A stretch of 64,000 nucleotides of DNA from an uncultured Pseudovibrio sp. (GTDB taxonomy: Bacteria > Pseudomonadota > Alphaproteobacteria > Rhizobiales > Stappiaceae): contig CANMBS010000008.1 of assembly GCA_947496145.1 (NCBI GenBank), positions 101,368 to 165,367 of the forward strand, in the 5' to 3' direction. Position 1 is the stretch's first letter. The number at the start of each line of letters is the position of its first letter. The notes below the pieces were generated by a model. That model saw nothing but the letters and a program-made list of their open reading frames with translations. It did no database searches and was not told the DNA's origin. Position numbers and translations under genes: made by a program. Below, piece by piece: positions 55,193-64,000 of this stretch.

Positions 55193-56533
55193 ATGACCAC
55201 CAATTCACTTTCAGATCTTAAAAGCCAACTCGCTTTTTTTAAAATTGATACTCAGACTGTACAGATACTCTCCGATCTCTGGAATATTGTGGAGAGTCAT
55301 CTTCCTAGAATTCTTGGTGACTTTTATGAGCACGTTCAGCAAGACCCTGAACTGAAAAAAAAGGTTGCTGGCAAAGTAAACGGTCTGAAATCAGCACAGG
55401 AAAGTCACTGGAAGAGCCTTTTTACCAGTGGGTTTGACAGCACCTATATGGAACGTGTCGACAGGATTGGCCGCGCTCACGTTTATACTGATCTGGAGCC
55501 GGATTGGTACATAGGCGGTTATACGTTTATCCTTGATGACCTCACAAACATCCTCTGCAGGAAGCTGCGCTGGTCCCCCTCCCGTTTATCACGCAGTATC
55601 GCAGCTCTGCAAAAGGCAGTCATGTTTGATATGGGGCAGGCTGTCACAGCTTATCACCGCCATTATCTGGAAGAGCGTGAAGTGCGCACCAGTAACCTTG
55701 AGGGCGCGATCAACGCCTTTGAGCAAACCATCAACAAACGCATGGACGAAACACAAGCTGTTGGCGCGCGGGTCGGCGACTCAGCAATCACCCTTCGTGA
55801 AGCCTCAGACCAAAGCAAGGTTGCAGCAGAAGCCGCCAGCCAGTCAGCTGGTTACACTGCGGCGGATGTGCAATCTGGTGCTGCCGCCGTCGAAGAGATG
55901 TCCGCAAACGTAGCCGAAATTGGCGCACAGGTAAGCCGCTCTGCTGAAACGGCCCGAGCCGTTTCTATGGATGCAGAACGCACCAACAACACTGTGCTGG
56001 GCCTGCAAACAGCAACCAACGAGATCGGAGCTGTGACAGAGCTGATCAGCGCTATTGCCGAGCAGACCAACCTGCTGGCGCTGAACGCGACCATTGAAGC
56101 AGCCCGTGCAGGTGAAGCCGGACGGGGCTTTGCGGTTGTGGCAAGCGAAGTAAAGGACCTTGCAAGCCAGACCGGTCAGGCAACCGATGAAATTGCCTCC
56201 AAGATCAGCGCAATTCAAAGCGAAACCCGTCGCTGCGTAGACGAAATTTCCGCAATCTCCCAGAAAATTGAAGAGGTTAGCAGCACTGCAACCGCAATTG
56301 CAGAAGCAGTTGATCAGCAAACTGCGGCAACCAATGAAATCTCTTCCAGCATTCAATCAGCCTCCGAGAATGCGAAGGGGATTACCAGCGAGCTGAGCAA
56401 TATCCTCGCCACCACTGAGGCTTCCAGAAACGCAGTAGAATCCGCCACATCGGCAGCAACAGCACTAAATCAGCAAAGCGATGCAATGTCTGGTGAGATC
56501 GCCGACTTCTTCTCCAACATTCGGCAGATGTAA
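55193..56533 (+). CDS. globin-coupled methyl-accepting chemotaxis protein (HemAT-like)
   Basis: 446 residues without membrane segments, so a cytoplasmic receptor. Residues 1-165 are a protoglobin sensor domain with the family's [20 protein letters not shown] pattern, where His96 is the predicted proximal haem ligand. The C-terminal half is an MCP signalling domain with the hairpin [20 protein letters not shown], then [20 protein letters not shown]. It likely senses O2 and signals to CheA for aerotaxis. No che genes are adjacent. A C-terminal pentapeptide tether for CheR is not seen. Confidence 0.93.
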   Translation: MTTNSLSDLKSQLAFFKIDTQTVQILSDLWNIVESHLPRILGDFYEHVQQDPELKKKVAGKVNGLKSAQESHWKSLFTSGFDSTYMERVDRIGRAHVYTDLEPDWYIGGYTFILDDLTNILCRKLRWSPSRLSRSIAALQKAVMFDMGQAVTAYHRHYLEEREVRTSNLEGAINAFEQTINKRMDETQAVGARVGDSAITLREASDQSKVAAEAASQSAGYTAADVQSGAAAVEEMSANVAEIGAQVSRSAETARAVSMDAERTNNTVLGLQTATNEIGAVTELISAIAEQTNLLALNATIEAARAGEAGRGFAVVASEVKDLASQTGQATDEIASKISAIQSETRRCVDEISAISQKIEEVSSTATAIAEAVDQQTAATNEISSSIQSASENAKGITSELSNILATTEASRNAVESATSAATALNQQSDAMSGEIADFFSNIRQM

Positions 56534-56596
56534 CCAGATCCAACGCGAGTAAGAGGGTTGCATACCCTCATCCGTTCAAGCTGTATCAGATACAAA

Positions 56597-56625
56597 AAAC
56601 GGCCTTCCCCCGATGAAGGCCGTTT
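56597..56625. terminator. Bidirectional terminator between the HemAT-like and Lrp genes
   Basis: AAACGGCCTTC/GAAGGCCGTTT, an 11-bp perfect stem. On the minus strand GTTTTTTGT follows, giving a strong leftward terminator for the Lrp gene. Rightward the U-run is limited to the stem end. Confidence 0.8.
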
Positions 56626-56743
56626 GAAAACTCTCTTAACATCCGGATGCCAGAACCATTCCCCCAATCAAATCTGGACCTCCCGGAGAATGCGTAAACA
56701 GAGCGGTTAAGAAGAGAGTACCTTTGCTACGATTGCAGAATCT

Positions 56744-57226
56744 CTAAAAATACTCTGATTTATCAATCGGAACATTCGGCTCATCCTTGATGCGCCGGAT
56801 AGTTAATGCTGTACGAACATGATCCACATTCTTAGTGGATGTAACATCGCGAATAATGAAATTCTGGAAAGTTTCCAGATCCTTAGCTGTGCAACGCAGG
56901 ATAAAGTCCACTTCGCCAGACACCATGTAGCTTTCACGAACCAGCGGCCATTCTTTTACTTGCGCCTCAAAGGCAACAAGGTCATTCTCAGTCTGGTTGT
57001 GCAAACCAACCATCACGAAGGCGGTGACTTCATAACCCAACTGCTTTTCATCAAGAAGAGTGCGGTATCCGCGAATAAGACCTGCCTCTTCCAGTGCACG
57101 CACACGGCGCAAACACGGAGGTGCAGAAATCCCAACACGGCGAGCCAGCTCAACATTGGTAATGCGGCCGTCTCCCTGTAGCTCTTTCAAGATTTGCCAG
57201 TCGATCGAATCCAGACGCGCTTTCAA
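56744..57226 (-). CDS. Lrp/AsnC-family transcriptional regulator
   Basis: 160 residues. The N-terminal HTH is SIDWQILKELQGDGRITNVE, LARRVGISAPPCLRRVRALE, EAGLIRGYRTLLDEKQLGYE. The C-terminal RAM/ACT-like domain has VTAFVMVGLHNQTENDLVAF and WPLVRESYMVSGEVDFILRC. It forms oligomeric rings and responds to amino acids. Divergent from the ELM1-family gene, whose promoter it may affect. The ligand is not predictable. Confidence 0.92.
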   Translation of the reverse strand: MKARLDSIDWQILKELQGDGRITNVELARRVGISAPPCLRRVRALEEAGLIRGYRTLLDEKQLGYEVTAFVMVGLHNQTENDLVAFEAQVKEWPLVRESYMVSGEVDFILRCTAKDLETFQNFIIRDVTSTKNVDHVRTALTIRRIKDEPNVPIDKSEYF

Positions 57227-57387
57227 GCTCGTCTCCTTTGCTTGTCCTATTGGATTAACAGTTAACCTGTCTTACAACACTGCCTAAAACACGAAGTTAG
57301 GCAAAATGCTAGTTTATTGCTTATTTGCGACAGACTATATCAACAAATTGCATTTTGCAGACACTTCCCGAAACGTAGGGGAACAAA

Positions 57388-58347
57388 ATGTCGCAAACCC
57401 TGTGGGTTATAACAGATGGAAAAATCGGAGATGTATCTCAATGCCTCGGTGTTGCCGAAGCTTTGGCCATACCCTACGAAATTCGCAGTGTCTCACCTCG
57501 CAAATTTTTCGCCTATGCCATGCCCTGGGGACCGATTGACCCCAAAGATGCACCGGATAAGCCAGAAAGTCCTCTCGCTCCCCCCTATCCCACAATTGCC
57601 ATCGCCTCCGGGCGCAGAGCGGTGCCCTACTTACGCGCAGTCAAACGTCTTTCCAAGGGTAAGACCTTCACAGTTTTCCTGAAGGACCCAAAGATCAACA
57701 GCAAATTTGCAGATTTCGTCTGGGCACCAGAACACGATGGAATATCAGGCGGCAACATCGTAACAACCCTGACATCCCCCCACCGCTTTTCAGCAGCTAA
57801 ACTTCAGGAGGCACGTGAACAACCGCTTGAATCAATTGCAGCCCTGCCAAAACCGAAGGCAGCCGTGCTCATTGGTGGCAATTCCAAGCATCACACTTTC
57901 ACCCCGGAAAATATCAACACACTTGTCGCCGCACTTAAAGAACTGGCCACAACCCATTCTCTCATGATTACCTGCTCGCGCAGAACACCAAGAGAGCTGG
58001 GAACAGTGCTCCACGATCTGGGACGTTCAAGCGGTCACCTTTTCTGGAATGGTGAAGGCGAAAACCCGATTATCCAATACTTAGCCAACGCAGAACTTAT
58101 TGTAGTTACTACAGATTCTACAAATATGGTGGGAGAGGCAGCTGCCACCGGTAAGCCCGTTTACGGCTTCCGCCCAACCGGCGCTCACAGAAAGTTTGAC
58201 CACTTCCTTTCAAAAATGACGGAATTAGGGGTACTTCATCCCTTCCCAGGAGACCTGTCAGCTTCTACTTATAAGCCAATAGACGCAACACCGGATATTG
58301 CGCAGGCTATATCCAAAGCGATTGAACAAAAGCAAGCAAGCCGCTAG
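57388..58347 (+). CDS. ELM1/GtrOC1 family protein (DUF1022), putative glycosyltransferase
   Basis: 319 residues. The N-terminus LWVITDGKIGDVSQCLGVAE and the later VLIGGNSKHHTFTPENINTL, LMITCSRRTPRELG and VTTDSTNMVGEAAATGKPVY match the mitochondrial fission ELM1-like family. Its fold resembles GT-B glycosyltransferases. The last stretch looks like a nucleotide-sugar binding site (DSTNMVGEA). Bacterial function is unknown; a cell-envelope sugar transfer is plausible. It lies 63 bp before trxB on the same strand. Confidence 0.85.
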   Translation: MSQTLWVITDGKIGDVSQCLGVAEALAIPYEIRSVSPRKFFAYAMPWGPIDPKDAPDKPESPLAPPYPTIAIASGRRAVPYLRAVKRLSKGKTFTVFLKDPKINSKFADFVWAPEHDGISGGNIVTTLTSPHRFSAAKLQEAREQPLESIAALPKPKAAVLIGGNSKHHTFTPENINTLVAALKELATTHSLMITCSRRTPRELGTVLHDLGRSSGHLFWNGEGENPIIQYLANAELIVVTTDSTNMVGEAAATGKPVYGFRPTGAHRKFDHFLSKMTELGVLHPFPGDLSASTYKPIDATPDIAQAISKAIEQKQASR

Positions 58348-58398
58348 AACCGCTCTCTGATCACAGCAGCAGATGACACAATAGCGCACGAAATTTGA

Positions 58399-59373
<975 letters not shown>

Positions 59374-59400
59374 GAAACCGGGAAGATTGGGGGAAAGCAA

Positions 59401-60312
59401 ATGCCAGGCCGTGCTTTAGATTGGGATAAGCTGCGTATCTTTCATGCAGCTGCGCAGGCAGGTAGCTTCACTCACGCTGGTGAGGCTCTCAACATGAGCC
59501 AGTCCGCCGTGAGCCGTCAGGTCAGCGCTTTGGAAGCTGACCTTGGCGTCCCCCTCTTCCACCGCCACGCCCGTGGTCTTATCCCCACAGAGCAGGGCGA
59601 ACTTCTTTACAGAACCGCCCGCGAAGTGCTGCTGAAACTGGAAACGGTTCAGTCCCGCCTCACAGACACCAAGGAAAAACCGAGCGGAACCCTTCGCGTG
59701 ACCACCACCGTTGGTCTTGGCTCCACATGGCTCACAGCGCGTGTAAACGAGTTCGTAGACCTTTATCCGGATATGCGTTTGGAAATCATCTGTAAGGATG
59801 ACGAGCTGGATTTGGGTATGCGTGAGGCGGATGTTGCCATCCGGCTGCGCCAGCCAACCCAGCCAGACCTTATCCAGCGCAAACTCTTCACAGTGCACTT
59901 TCACGTTTACGCCTCACCCAAATACATCGAACGCTTTGGCAGCCCCAGCACCATTGAGGATCTGGACCACCACCGTCTGATCACCATCGGCGATAACATG
60001 GCATCTTATCTGCGTGCCATGAACTGGCTGGCAACAGCAGGTCTGCCAAATGGGGAGCGTCGGGACGTTTCTCTGCGCGTCAACAACCTGTCAGGCATCA
60101 AGAAAGCCGTACAGACTGGCGTAGGCATTGCCATCCTGCCGGATTACATGGTCGAACCGGGCGCGGGTATTAAGCGGGTCATGTCCGTCACACAAGAGCA
60201 GCTGCCAAGCTTTGACACTTACTTTGTTTACCCGTCCGAACTTAAGAACACCGCTCGCGTCACAGCCTTCAGGGACTTCCTCGTCTCCTATGCTGAACGC
60301 TGGACACACTAG
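59401..60312 (+). CDS. LysR-family regulator, LsrB/VtlR-type
   Basis: 303 residues. The N-terminal winged helix is LDWDKLRIFHAAAQAGSFTH, ALNMSQSAVSRQVSALEADL, and the substrate domain has VTTTVGLGSTWLTARVNEFV, and VGIAILPDYMV. Assignment rests on sequence style and on place: in Sinorhizobium and Brucella the LsrB/VtlR regulator lies next to trxB and controls AbcR small RNAs and stress genes. An AbcR-like sRNA follows here. Only one cysteine is present (Cys131), so a disulfide switch inside one subunit is not possible. Its stop codon directly abuts the 101-bp repeat. Confidence 0.82.
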   Translation: MPGRALDWDKLRIFHAAAQAGSFTHAGEALNMSQSAVSRQVSALEADLGVPLFHRHARGLIPTEQGELLYRTAREVLLKLETVQSRLTDTKEKPSGTLRVTTTVGLGSTWLTARVNEFVDLYPDMRLEIICKDDELDLGMREADVAIRLRQPTQPDLIQRKLFTVHFHVYASPKYIERFGSPSTIEDLDHHRLITIGDNMASYLRAMNWLATAGLPNGERRDVSLRVNNLSGIKKAVQTGVGIAILPDYMVEPGAGIKRVMSVTQEQLPSFDTYFVYPSELKNTARVTAFRDFLVSYAERWTH

Positions 60313-60413
60313 AGCGTATCTCTGAAAAGTGGACACCGGTTTTCAGATAAAGATACGCAAAAACAAAAGCTAAAGCAGATCAAGCGTTTCAGCTTAAACG
60401 CGAACTGCTTTAG
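60313..60413. repeat. 101-bp dispersed intergenic repeat, copy 2
   Basis: Identical over 101 bp to 1938-2038. It begins at the base right after the TAG of the LysR gene, so its first hairpin could also act as the 3' end structure of that mRNA. Confidence 0.9.
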
Positions 60414-60685
60414 AGCGAAGCAGCAAATCACTTTTGTCATCAAGCCGGATGCAACTCAGCATTCCGGGACTGTGATAAGATGACTCAGGACAACATACAG
60501 GTAGTTTTGCACTGCAAAATGAGAAAAACTTAAAGGTAACAGAGCTATCCGCATTTCTGCCAATACGCAATTTTAAGTCGCATACATTCTGAATTTCTAT
60601 TTAATTACTCAAAGTTAGATACCTGTAAGCTGCCCCGGTCAGCAACAAAGTTTCGAAACCCACAAGCTCCTCATAAAATGCATAG

Positions 60686-60712
60686 CAGCAATGCAAAATT
60701 AATGTATTGCTG
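60686..60712. promoter_or_regulatory. LysR-type dyad and promoter of the AbcR-like sRNA
   Basis: Arms CAGCAAT (60686-60692) and ATTGCTG (60706-60712) with a 13-nt spacer. The right arm overlaps a -35-like TTGCTG at 60707-60712. A -10-like TATATA follows at 60731-60736 after 18 bp, giving an expected start near 60742. The location fits activation by the adjacent LsrB/VtlR-type protein. Confidence 0.6.
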
Positions 60713-60741
60713 TTTTGGCATTGCACTGCATATATACAAGT

Positions 60742-60883
60742 GCTGTTGATCAGTTGTTGCCACACCTCTCCTCCCAGTGGCACCAGCATCCGATCAACTG
60801 TTCCCCTCTGGAAGGTGATTACACCCATTAGGTGTGTATCATTCATCACTTTTGAACCGGACCGCCTGGTCCGGTTTTTTTTT
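60742..60883 (+). ncRNA. AbcR-like (alpha-r15 family) small RNA
   Basis: Predicted transcript of about 140 nt. Hairpin 1 has outer arms GTTGATC/GATCAAC (60745-60751/60792-60798) and inner TGCCAC/GTGGCA, exposing the anti-Shine-Dalgarno motif CTCCTCCC (60768-60775) in its loop. A second unpaired CCCCTCT follows at about 60803. Hairpin 2 is ACACC/GGTGT. The end is a strong terminator, AACCGGACC/GGTCCGGTT with a run of nine T (60855-60883). Rhizobial AbcR1/AbcR2 share this architecture and lie next to lsrB. It should repress ABC-transporter mRNAs through Hfq. The exact 5' end is inferred. Confidence 0.8.
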
Positions 60884-61344
60884 GCAAATTTCCCAAAATA
60901 CCACGGTTTTATAAGGCCCAAACCGCACCTCAACGATATCCTCCTTCGTTTTGAAATCAGCTGAAATCAGCGGCACCCATCTTCACACAGCAGCACTGAG
61001 AATGCTTTAAAACTCCCTGAAATGAGTAGAAACTCTGTCCGGTATCCTCCGCACAGAATTACACCACATGCTGATCAGATTATAAGCAACTCATCTTTCA
61101 GAGCCCTTGGTTCCAAGCGGATTCACCAGATTATTTGCATTTTCTTCTGAGGGAAAGCCCATTAAATTTCACGTATTCCAATTATCAAAACCTGTCACTT
61201 CATGCATTAACTTCAAAAATTAACTACAAATGTAATAGGTAAATCTTCAAATACTTATTTATAACCCCTGCAAATTCACGAAATTACAAATCATCTCGCA
61301 TCGTTTACTTATCGAATCATACCTATTGGCAAATATGCGAGGTA
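60884..61344. other. AT-rich region downstream of the sRNA
   Basis: 460 bp with no convincing gene or strong hairpin. A tandem 10-bp repeat (TGAAATCAGC twice, near 60952-60971) is the only pattern noticed. Confidence 0.4.
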
Positions 61345-61494
61345 ATGGATGTGAATGACCTGAGAAAAGCGTTCTACACTCTGATTGCCTGCGCACTTTT
61401 CGCAATCTATGGCGAAATCTCTCACGCGATCAGCGAAGCAGATAAAGCCGAGCGCCTGAGCAGCCAGATCACCCTGCATATTCCGGCAGAATAG
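61345..61494 (+). CDS. small membrane protein, 49 aa (candidate)
   Basis: ATG at 61345 after a GAGGTA purine stretch. The translation starts MDVNDLRKAFYTLIACALFA and ends SSQITLHIPAE. One hydrophobic segment (FYTLIACALFAIYGEI) could be a membrane helix or uncleaved signal, followed by a charged tail. Codon use looks like coding DNA (many third-position C and G). No family recognised; a neighbour of the AbcR locus. Confidence 0.5.
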   Translation: MDVNDLRKAFYTLIACALFAIYGEISHAISEADKAERLSSQITLHIPAE

Positions 61495-61733
61495 GAACGC
61501 GCAGGCCCTTCACCTTTTGACAAGGTGACCACATACGCTCAAATTCCACAGCAACGAGCAAGTTATCCTTGCTGTTCAGAACCGCCAGAATCTACAATCA
61601 CGCAAACTCTCTGCGCATTTTCGCCTATAAAGCCTTCTTTGAAGGACGAACACAAAAAGGCCCGGGCAAACCACCTTCACTGAAGACGATCCACTCAGGC
61701 CCTCTGAAATCCTGAAGCTACTCATCAAGAGCG

Positions 61734-62708
61734 CTAGCGATAAAGGTTCTGCCCCTCAATACCTTTGTAAAGATGCGCCACCTGCTCCGCATAACCATTA
61801 TAGAGCTGAGTCGGCACGCGCTCATCCGTGCCCAGCAAACGCTCTGTGGCCTGTGACCAGCGCGCATGCGGCACCTCCGGGTTCACATTCGCCCAGAAAC
61901 CATATTCACTTGGTCCAATTTTTTCCCAGAAGCTCACAGGACGCTTGTCCGTCAGCGTTATTTTCACAATCGACTTAATGGACTTGAACCCATACTTCCA
62001 CGGCAGCACCAGACGTATTGGTGCACCATATTGCTTAAGCAGCGGCTTACCGTAAATTCCGGTGGCGACAAACGCTAGATCGTTCATCCCCTCTTCCATA
62101 GTCACACCTTCAATATATGGCCATGGATACCAGAACTGTCGCTGACCACTGGCCACGTCTGAATCTTCAAAGGTCTCAAAACGAATGTACTTGGCACCAT
62201 TCTGCGGCCCGGCGTATTTCACCAGCTCAGCCAGCGGGAAACCGGTCCACGGCACCGCCATCGCCCATGCTTCGACACAGCGATGGCGATACAAACGCTC
62301 CTGCAAGGGCATCTTGCGCACCAGATCGTCAAAATCAATGGTCTGCGGGTTGTCCACCATCCCGTCAATCTTAATCGCCCACGGGCGGATCTTCAGTGCC
62401 TGTGCCGCACCTGAAATACGCTTATGAGAACCAAACTCATAAAAGTTATTATAGACCGAAGTCACACTCTCCGGCGTAATCGCTCGCTTAAGCGTAAAAT
62501 CAGGGTTTCGCTTTGCTGGATAAAGGTCAAGCGTTGGGTCTTTGCCATCTTGCGCAAACGCGCTGCCTACAAGGCCAGCTCCGCCTGCCGCCAGTCCCAG
62601 ACCTACAGCTCCTAACCCCTTCATAAACCTGCGCCGATTAAAGAACACGTCTTCAGGTGTCGCCTCTCGCTCCGGTATCAACCATTCAGGTCTATGAATA
62701 ACGTTCAT
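61734..62708 (-). CDS. msrP: protein-methionine-sulfoxide reductase catalytic subunit MsrP
   Basis: 324 residues from ATG 62708 (MNVIHRPEWLIPEREATPED), with GGAG upstream. A Tat signal (NRRRFMKGLGAVGLGLAAGG) directs the folded molybdoenzyme to the periplasm. The molybdopterin Cys is Cys144 in YRHRCVEAWAMAVPW. YGAPIRLVLPWKYGFKSIKS and GFWANVNPEVPHARWSQATE are typical. It repairs oxidised methionines in exported proteins, receiving electrons from MsrQ. No msrQ gene is adjacent here. Confidence 0.95.
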   Translation of the reverse strand: MNVIHRPEWLIPEREATPEDVFFNRRRFMKGLGAVGLGLAAGGAGLVGSAFAQDGKDPTLDLYPAKRNPDFTLKRAITPESVTSVYNNFYEFGSHKRISGAAQALKIRPWAIKIDGMVDNPQTIDFDDLVRKMPLQERLYRHRCVEAWAMAVPWTGFPLAELVKYAGPQNGAKYIRFETFEDSDVASGQRQFWYPWPYIEGVTMEEGMNDLAFVATGIYGKPLLKQYGAPIRLVLPWKYGFKSIKSIVKITLTDKRPVSFWEKIGPSEYGFWANVNPEVPHARWSQATERLLGTDERVPTQLYNGYAEQVAHLYKGIEGQNLYR

Positions 62709-62852
62709 CTGCAATCTCCAGGCAGCTACGGACAAGATGTAGTCTATCAACAATCACCTAACGACTTAGCGGGCAAACCCCTTAAACTGCAAGTAAAGCC
62801 CCTGTGATCCGGTTCGTGACTGCTTCAGATAAATCACCTCGCGAAGTACAGT

Positions 62853-63593
62853 TCACAAGCTGCTGGTAGATACGTGGTTGCTAACAAGCCCACCATTCCT
62901 CAGATCATGCAACATGAACGCCGGACTTTCTTCCTTAGACAATTCCCAGTTTAAATCCAGAAGCAATGGATTTGCGGGACAGATAGAACCACAGATATAA
63001 GCAGGAACGCCAGCAATCATACTGGACATACTTCGATGCACGTGCCCGCTACTGATGGCAATCGGCGGATTGAGACATGCCCTTAAGGTATTTTCGAGGT
63101 ATTCGGTCCCTTGACAGATAAACTCGTCTACTGGCTCAATCCCGCTTGGAAACAAATGTTGATGCGTGAAAAGAAAAGCAGCTTGCGGCTCACATGAGGT
63201 TAGTGTCCGCTCCAACCAACTCAGATGCTCTTGAATAGCTCCTTCAGTTCTCCCATCAAGGCAGGCATCGACACCCACAATTGTCAGCGCACCGACGCTT
63301 TCCGCCAAATGCATCTCATAGGGATGATGCCAGTAATCCACTTCAGACAGACTTTCCCGCATCACCCTGCGATCATCTGCATTACCCGGCAGGATGAAAC
63401 ACTCCCCTTTGAGGGGCTTCAATACATCCTCTATGAGACGATAACCATCAGCCCAACCATCTTCCACCAAATCGCCTGATATAACCAAAACATCTGGCTG
63501 AACAACTTCCAGCCACGCCACAACAGCGCTCAAACGTGAGAGATTACGATTATTGGGGCTAGCGTGAATATCTGAAATCTGAGCAACAAGCAT
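62853..63593 (-). CDS. calcineurin-like metallophosphoesterase (CpdA-like)
   Basis: 246 residues. Metal motifs appear in order: QISDIHA (Asp8, His10), VISGDLVEDG (Asp41), PGNADDRR (Asn71), LFTHQH and SSGHVHRS. The usual GNHD catalytic His is Ala72 here, which may reduce or change activity. Length and order resemble class III cAMP phosphodiesterases and related phosphoesterases. No signal peptide, so cytoplasmic. Substrate unknown. Divergent from the HIT-like gene. Confidence 0.85.
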   Translation of the reverse strand: MLVAQISDIHASPNNRNLSRLSAVVAWLEVVQPDVLVISGDLVEDGWADGYRLIEDVLKPLKGECFILPGNADDRRVMRESLSEVDYWHHPYEMHLAESVGALTIVGVDACLDGRTEGAIQEHLSWLERTLTSCEPQAAFLFTHQHLFPSGIEPVDEFICQGTEYLENTLRACLNPPIAISSGHVHRSMSSMIAGVPAYICGSICPANPLLLDLNWELSKEESPAFMLHDLRNGGLVSNHVSTSSL

Positions 63594-63723
63594 AATATCC
63601 TCAAAACACCAAATCTGATTTAGAAGCCAATAGAGAAGTAAACTGCTGTCTTTTGCGGTATATTACCGGAGACGATGATTTAAACGCCACCATTTACTTC
63701 GACATTTTGAGAATGCCAGCACC

Positions 63724-63954
63724 ATGAATGACTGCTTTGTCTGCACCAAACACGACTCCCTTAGCTCCGACCTGACGCTACATATCCAAGGCTACGATGA
63801 CTTCGTTGTGGCTCATGCACCAGATCGGACAAAAGACAGCTCCAATCTCATTGGAGCATTGATCATAGAGCCACGCATTCACGTGCAGAACTGGTCGGAG
63901 CTCAGCCCTGAACAAGCAGCAAAACTAGGCTCAGGACTCATAGCCAGAATATGA
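63724..63954 (+). CDS. HIT-family-like protein, short or truncated
   Basis: 76 residues. CFVCTKHDSL followed by DDFVVAHAPDR and GALIIEPRIHVQNWSELSPE, QAAKLG matches the N-terminal half of histidine-triad family proteins. The stop comes before the expected HxHxH catalytic segment, so the gene is truncated, frameshifted, or a short variant; a third frame stays open to the window end. Only 46 bp remain after the stop. Confidence 0.5.
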   Translation: MNDCFVCTKHDSLSSDLTLHIQGYDDFVVAHAPDRTKDSSNLIGALIIEPRIHVQNWSELSPEQAAKLGSGLIARI

Positions 63955-64000
63955 CGGTTGCAGCGATGTAGATTGCGGATTTGAATATACTGGCACAGCG

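Noticed and set aside
60601..60933. Leftward 110-codon frame across the sRNA region
   Set aside because: It spans the AbcR-like hairpins and terminator, and the translation has no protein-like features.

Overview
The window looks like chromosome of an alphaproteobacterium of the order Hyphomicrobiales (Rhizobiales), most likely a marine Stappiaceae member; Pseudovibrio is my best guess. This rests on gene neighbourhoods I recognise: an ArsR-methyltransferase fusion before metF, yqeY-dnaG-rpoD, separated carA and carB, greA after carB, and Lrp / ELM1-family / trxB / LsrB(VtlR)-type LysR followed by an AbcR-like small RNA. Base composition is moderate, with AT-rich intergenic stretches. No rRNA, CRISPR array, transposase or integrase was seen.

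Layout. 1-2.7 kb: metF (cut by the left edge) behind an ArsR-methyltransferase regulator with a perfect 18-bp operator-like palindrome, then a 101-bp repeat. 2.8-9.9 kb: a DUF2336 protein, OxyR, a LuxR-type regulator, a SufR-like Fe-S regulator, a GGDEF protein with a degenerate EAL domain, and small proteins. 10-17.9 kb: a GH18 chitinase-like protein, EttA, a HAD-like protein lacking its nucleophile, and a large membrane protein with an ammonium-transporter-like N-terminus fused to PAS-GGDEF-EAL. 17.9-23 kb: sbcDC. 23.3-26.8 kb: pirin, an arsR-arsC-arsH operon without a pump gene, and a GlcNAc-kinase-like ATPase. 26.8-31.2 kb: a curli cluster (csgF, csgG and three curlin-repeat proteins). 31.5-35.6 kb: a tRNA with CAU anticodon, an AI-2E family permease, a SIMPL protein and an MFS transporter.

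35.6-41.8 kb is the most accessory-looking part: a small membrane protein, an MBL-fold hydrolase with an altered metal motif, an unknown protein, and a KAP-type P-loop NTPase whose 3' end runs into an intergenic repeat. It also holds three copies of that hairpin repeat, a decayed copy of the rpoD 3' end, and a TetR regulator. 41.8-54.9 kb is housekeeping: yqeY-dnaG-rpoD leftward; carA, a MerR regulator, a long AT-rich gap, an XRE regulator, carB and greA. 55-64 kb: a globin-coupled chemoreceptor, Lrp, an ELM1-family protein, TrxB, a LsrB/VtlR-type regulator, a second identical 101-bp repeat, the AbcR-like sRNA, a 49-codon ORF, MsrP, a metallophosphoesterase and a HIT-like ORF.

Themes are redox control (OxyR, Fe-S regulator, TrxB, LsrB-type, MsrP), cyclic-di-GMP and biofilm (two GGDEF/EAL proteins and curli), and one-carbon and nucleotide metabolism. 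The strongest candidates for under-described biology are the Amt-like receptor fused to c-di-GMP domains, the LsrB-type regulator/dyad/AbcR unit, the enlarged curlin set, and the KAP NTPase locus with its repeat-derived tail.
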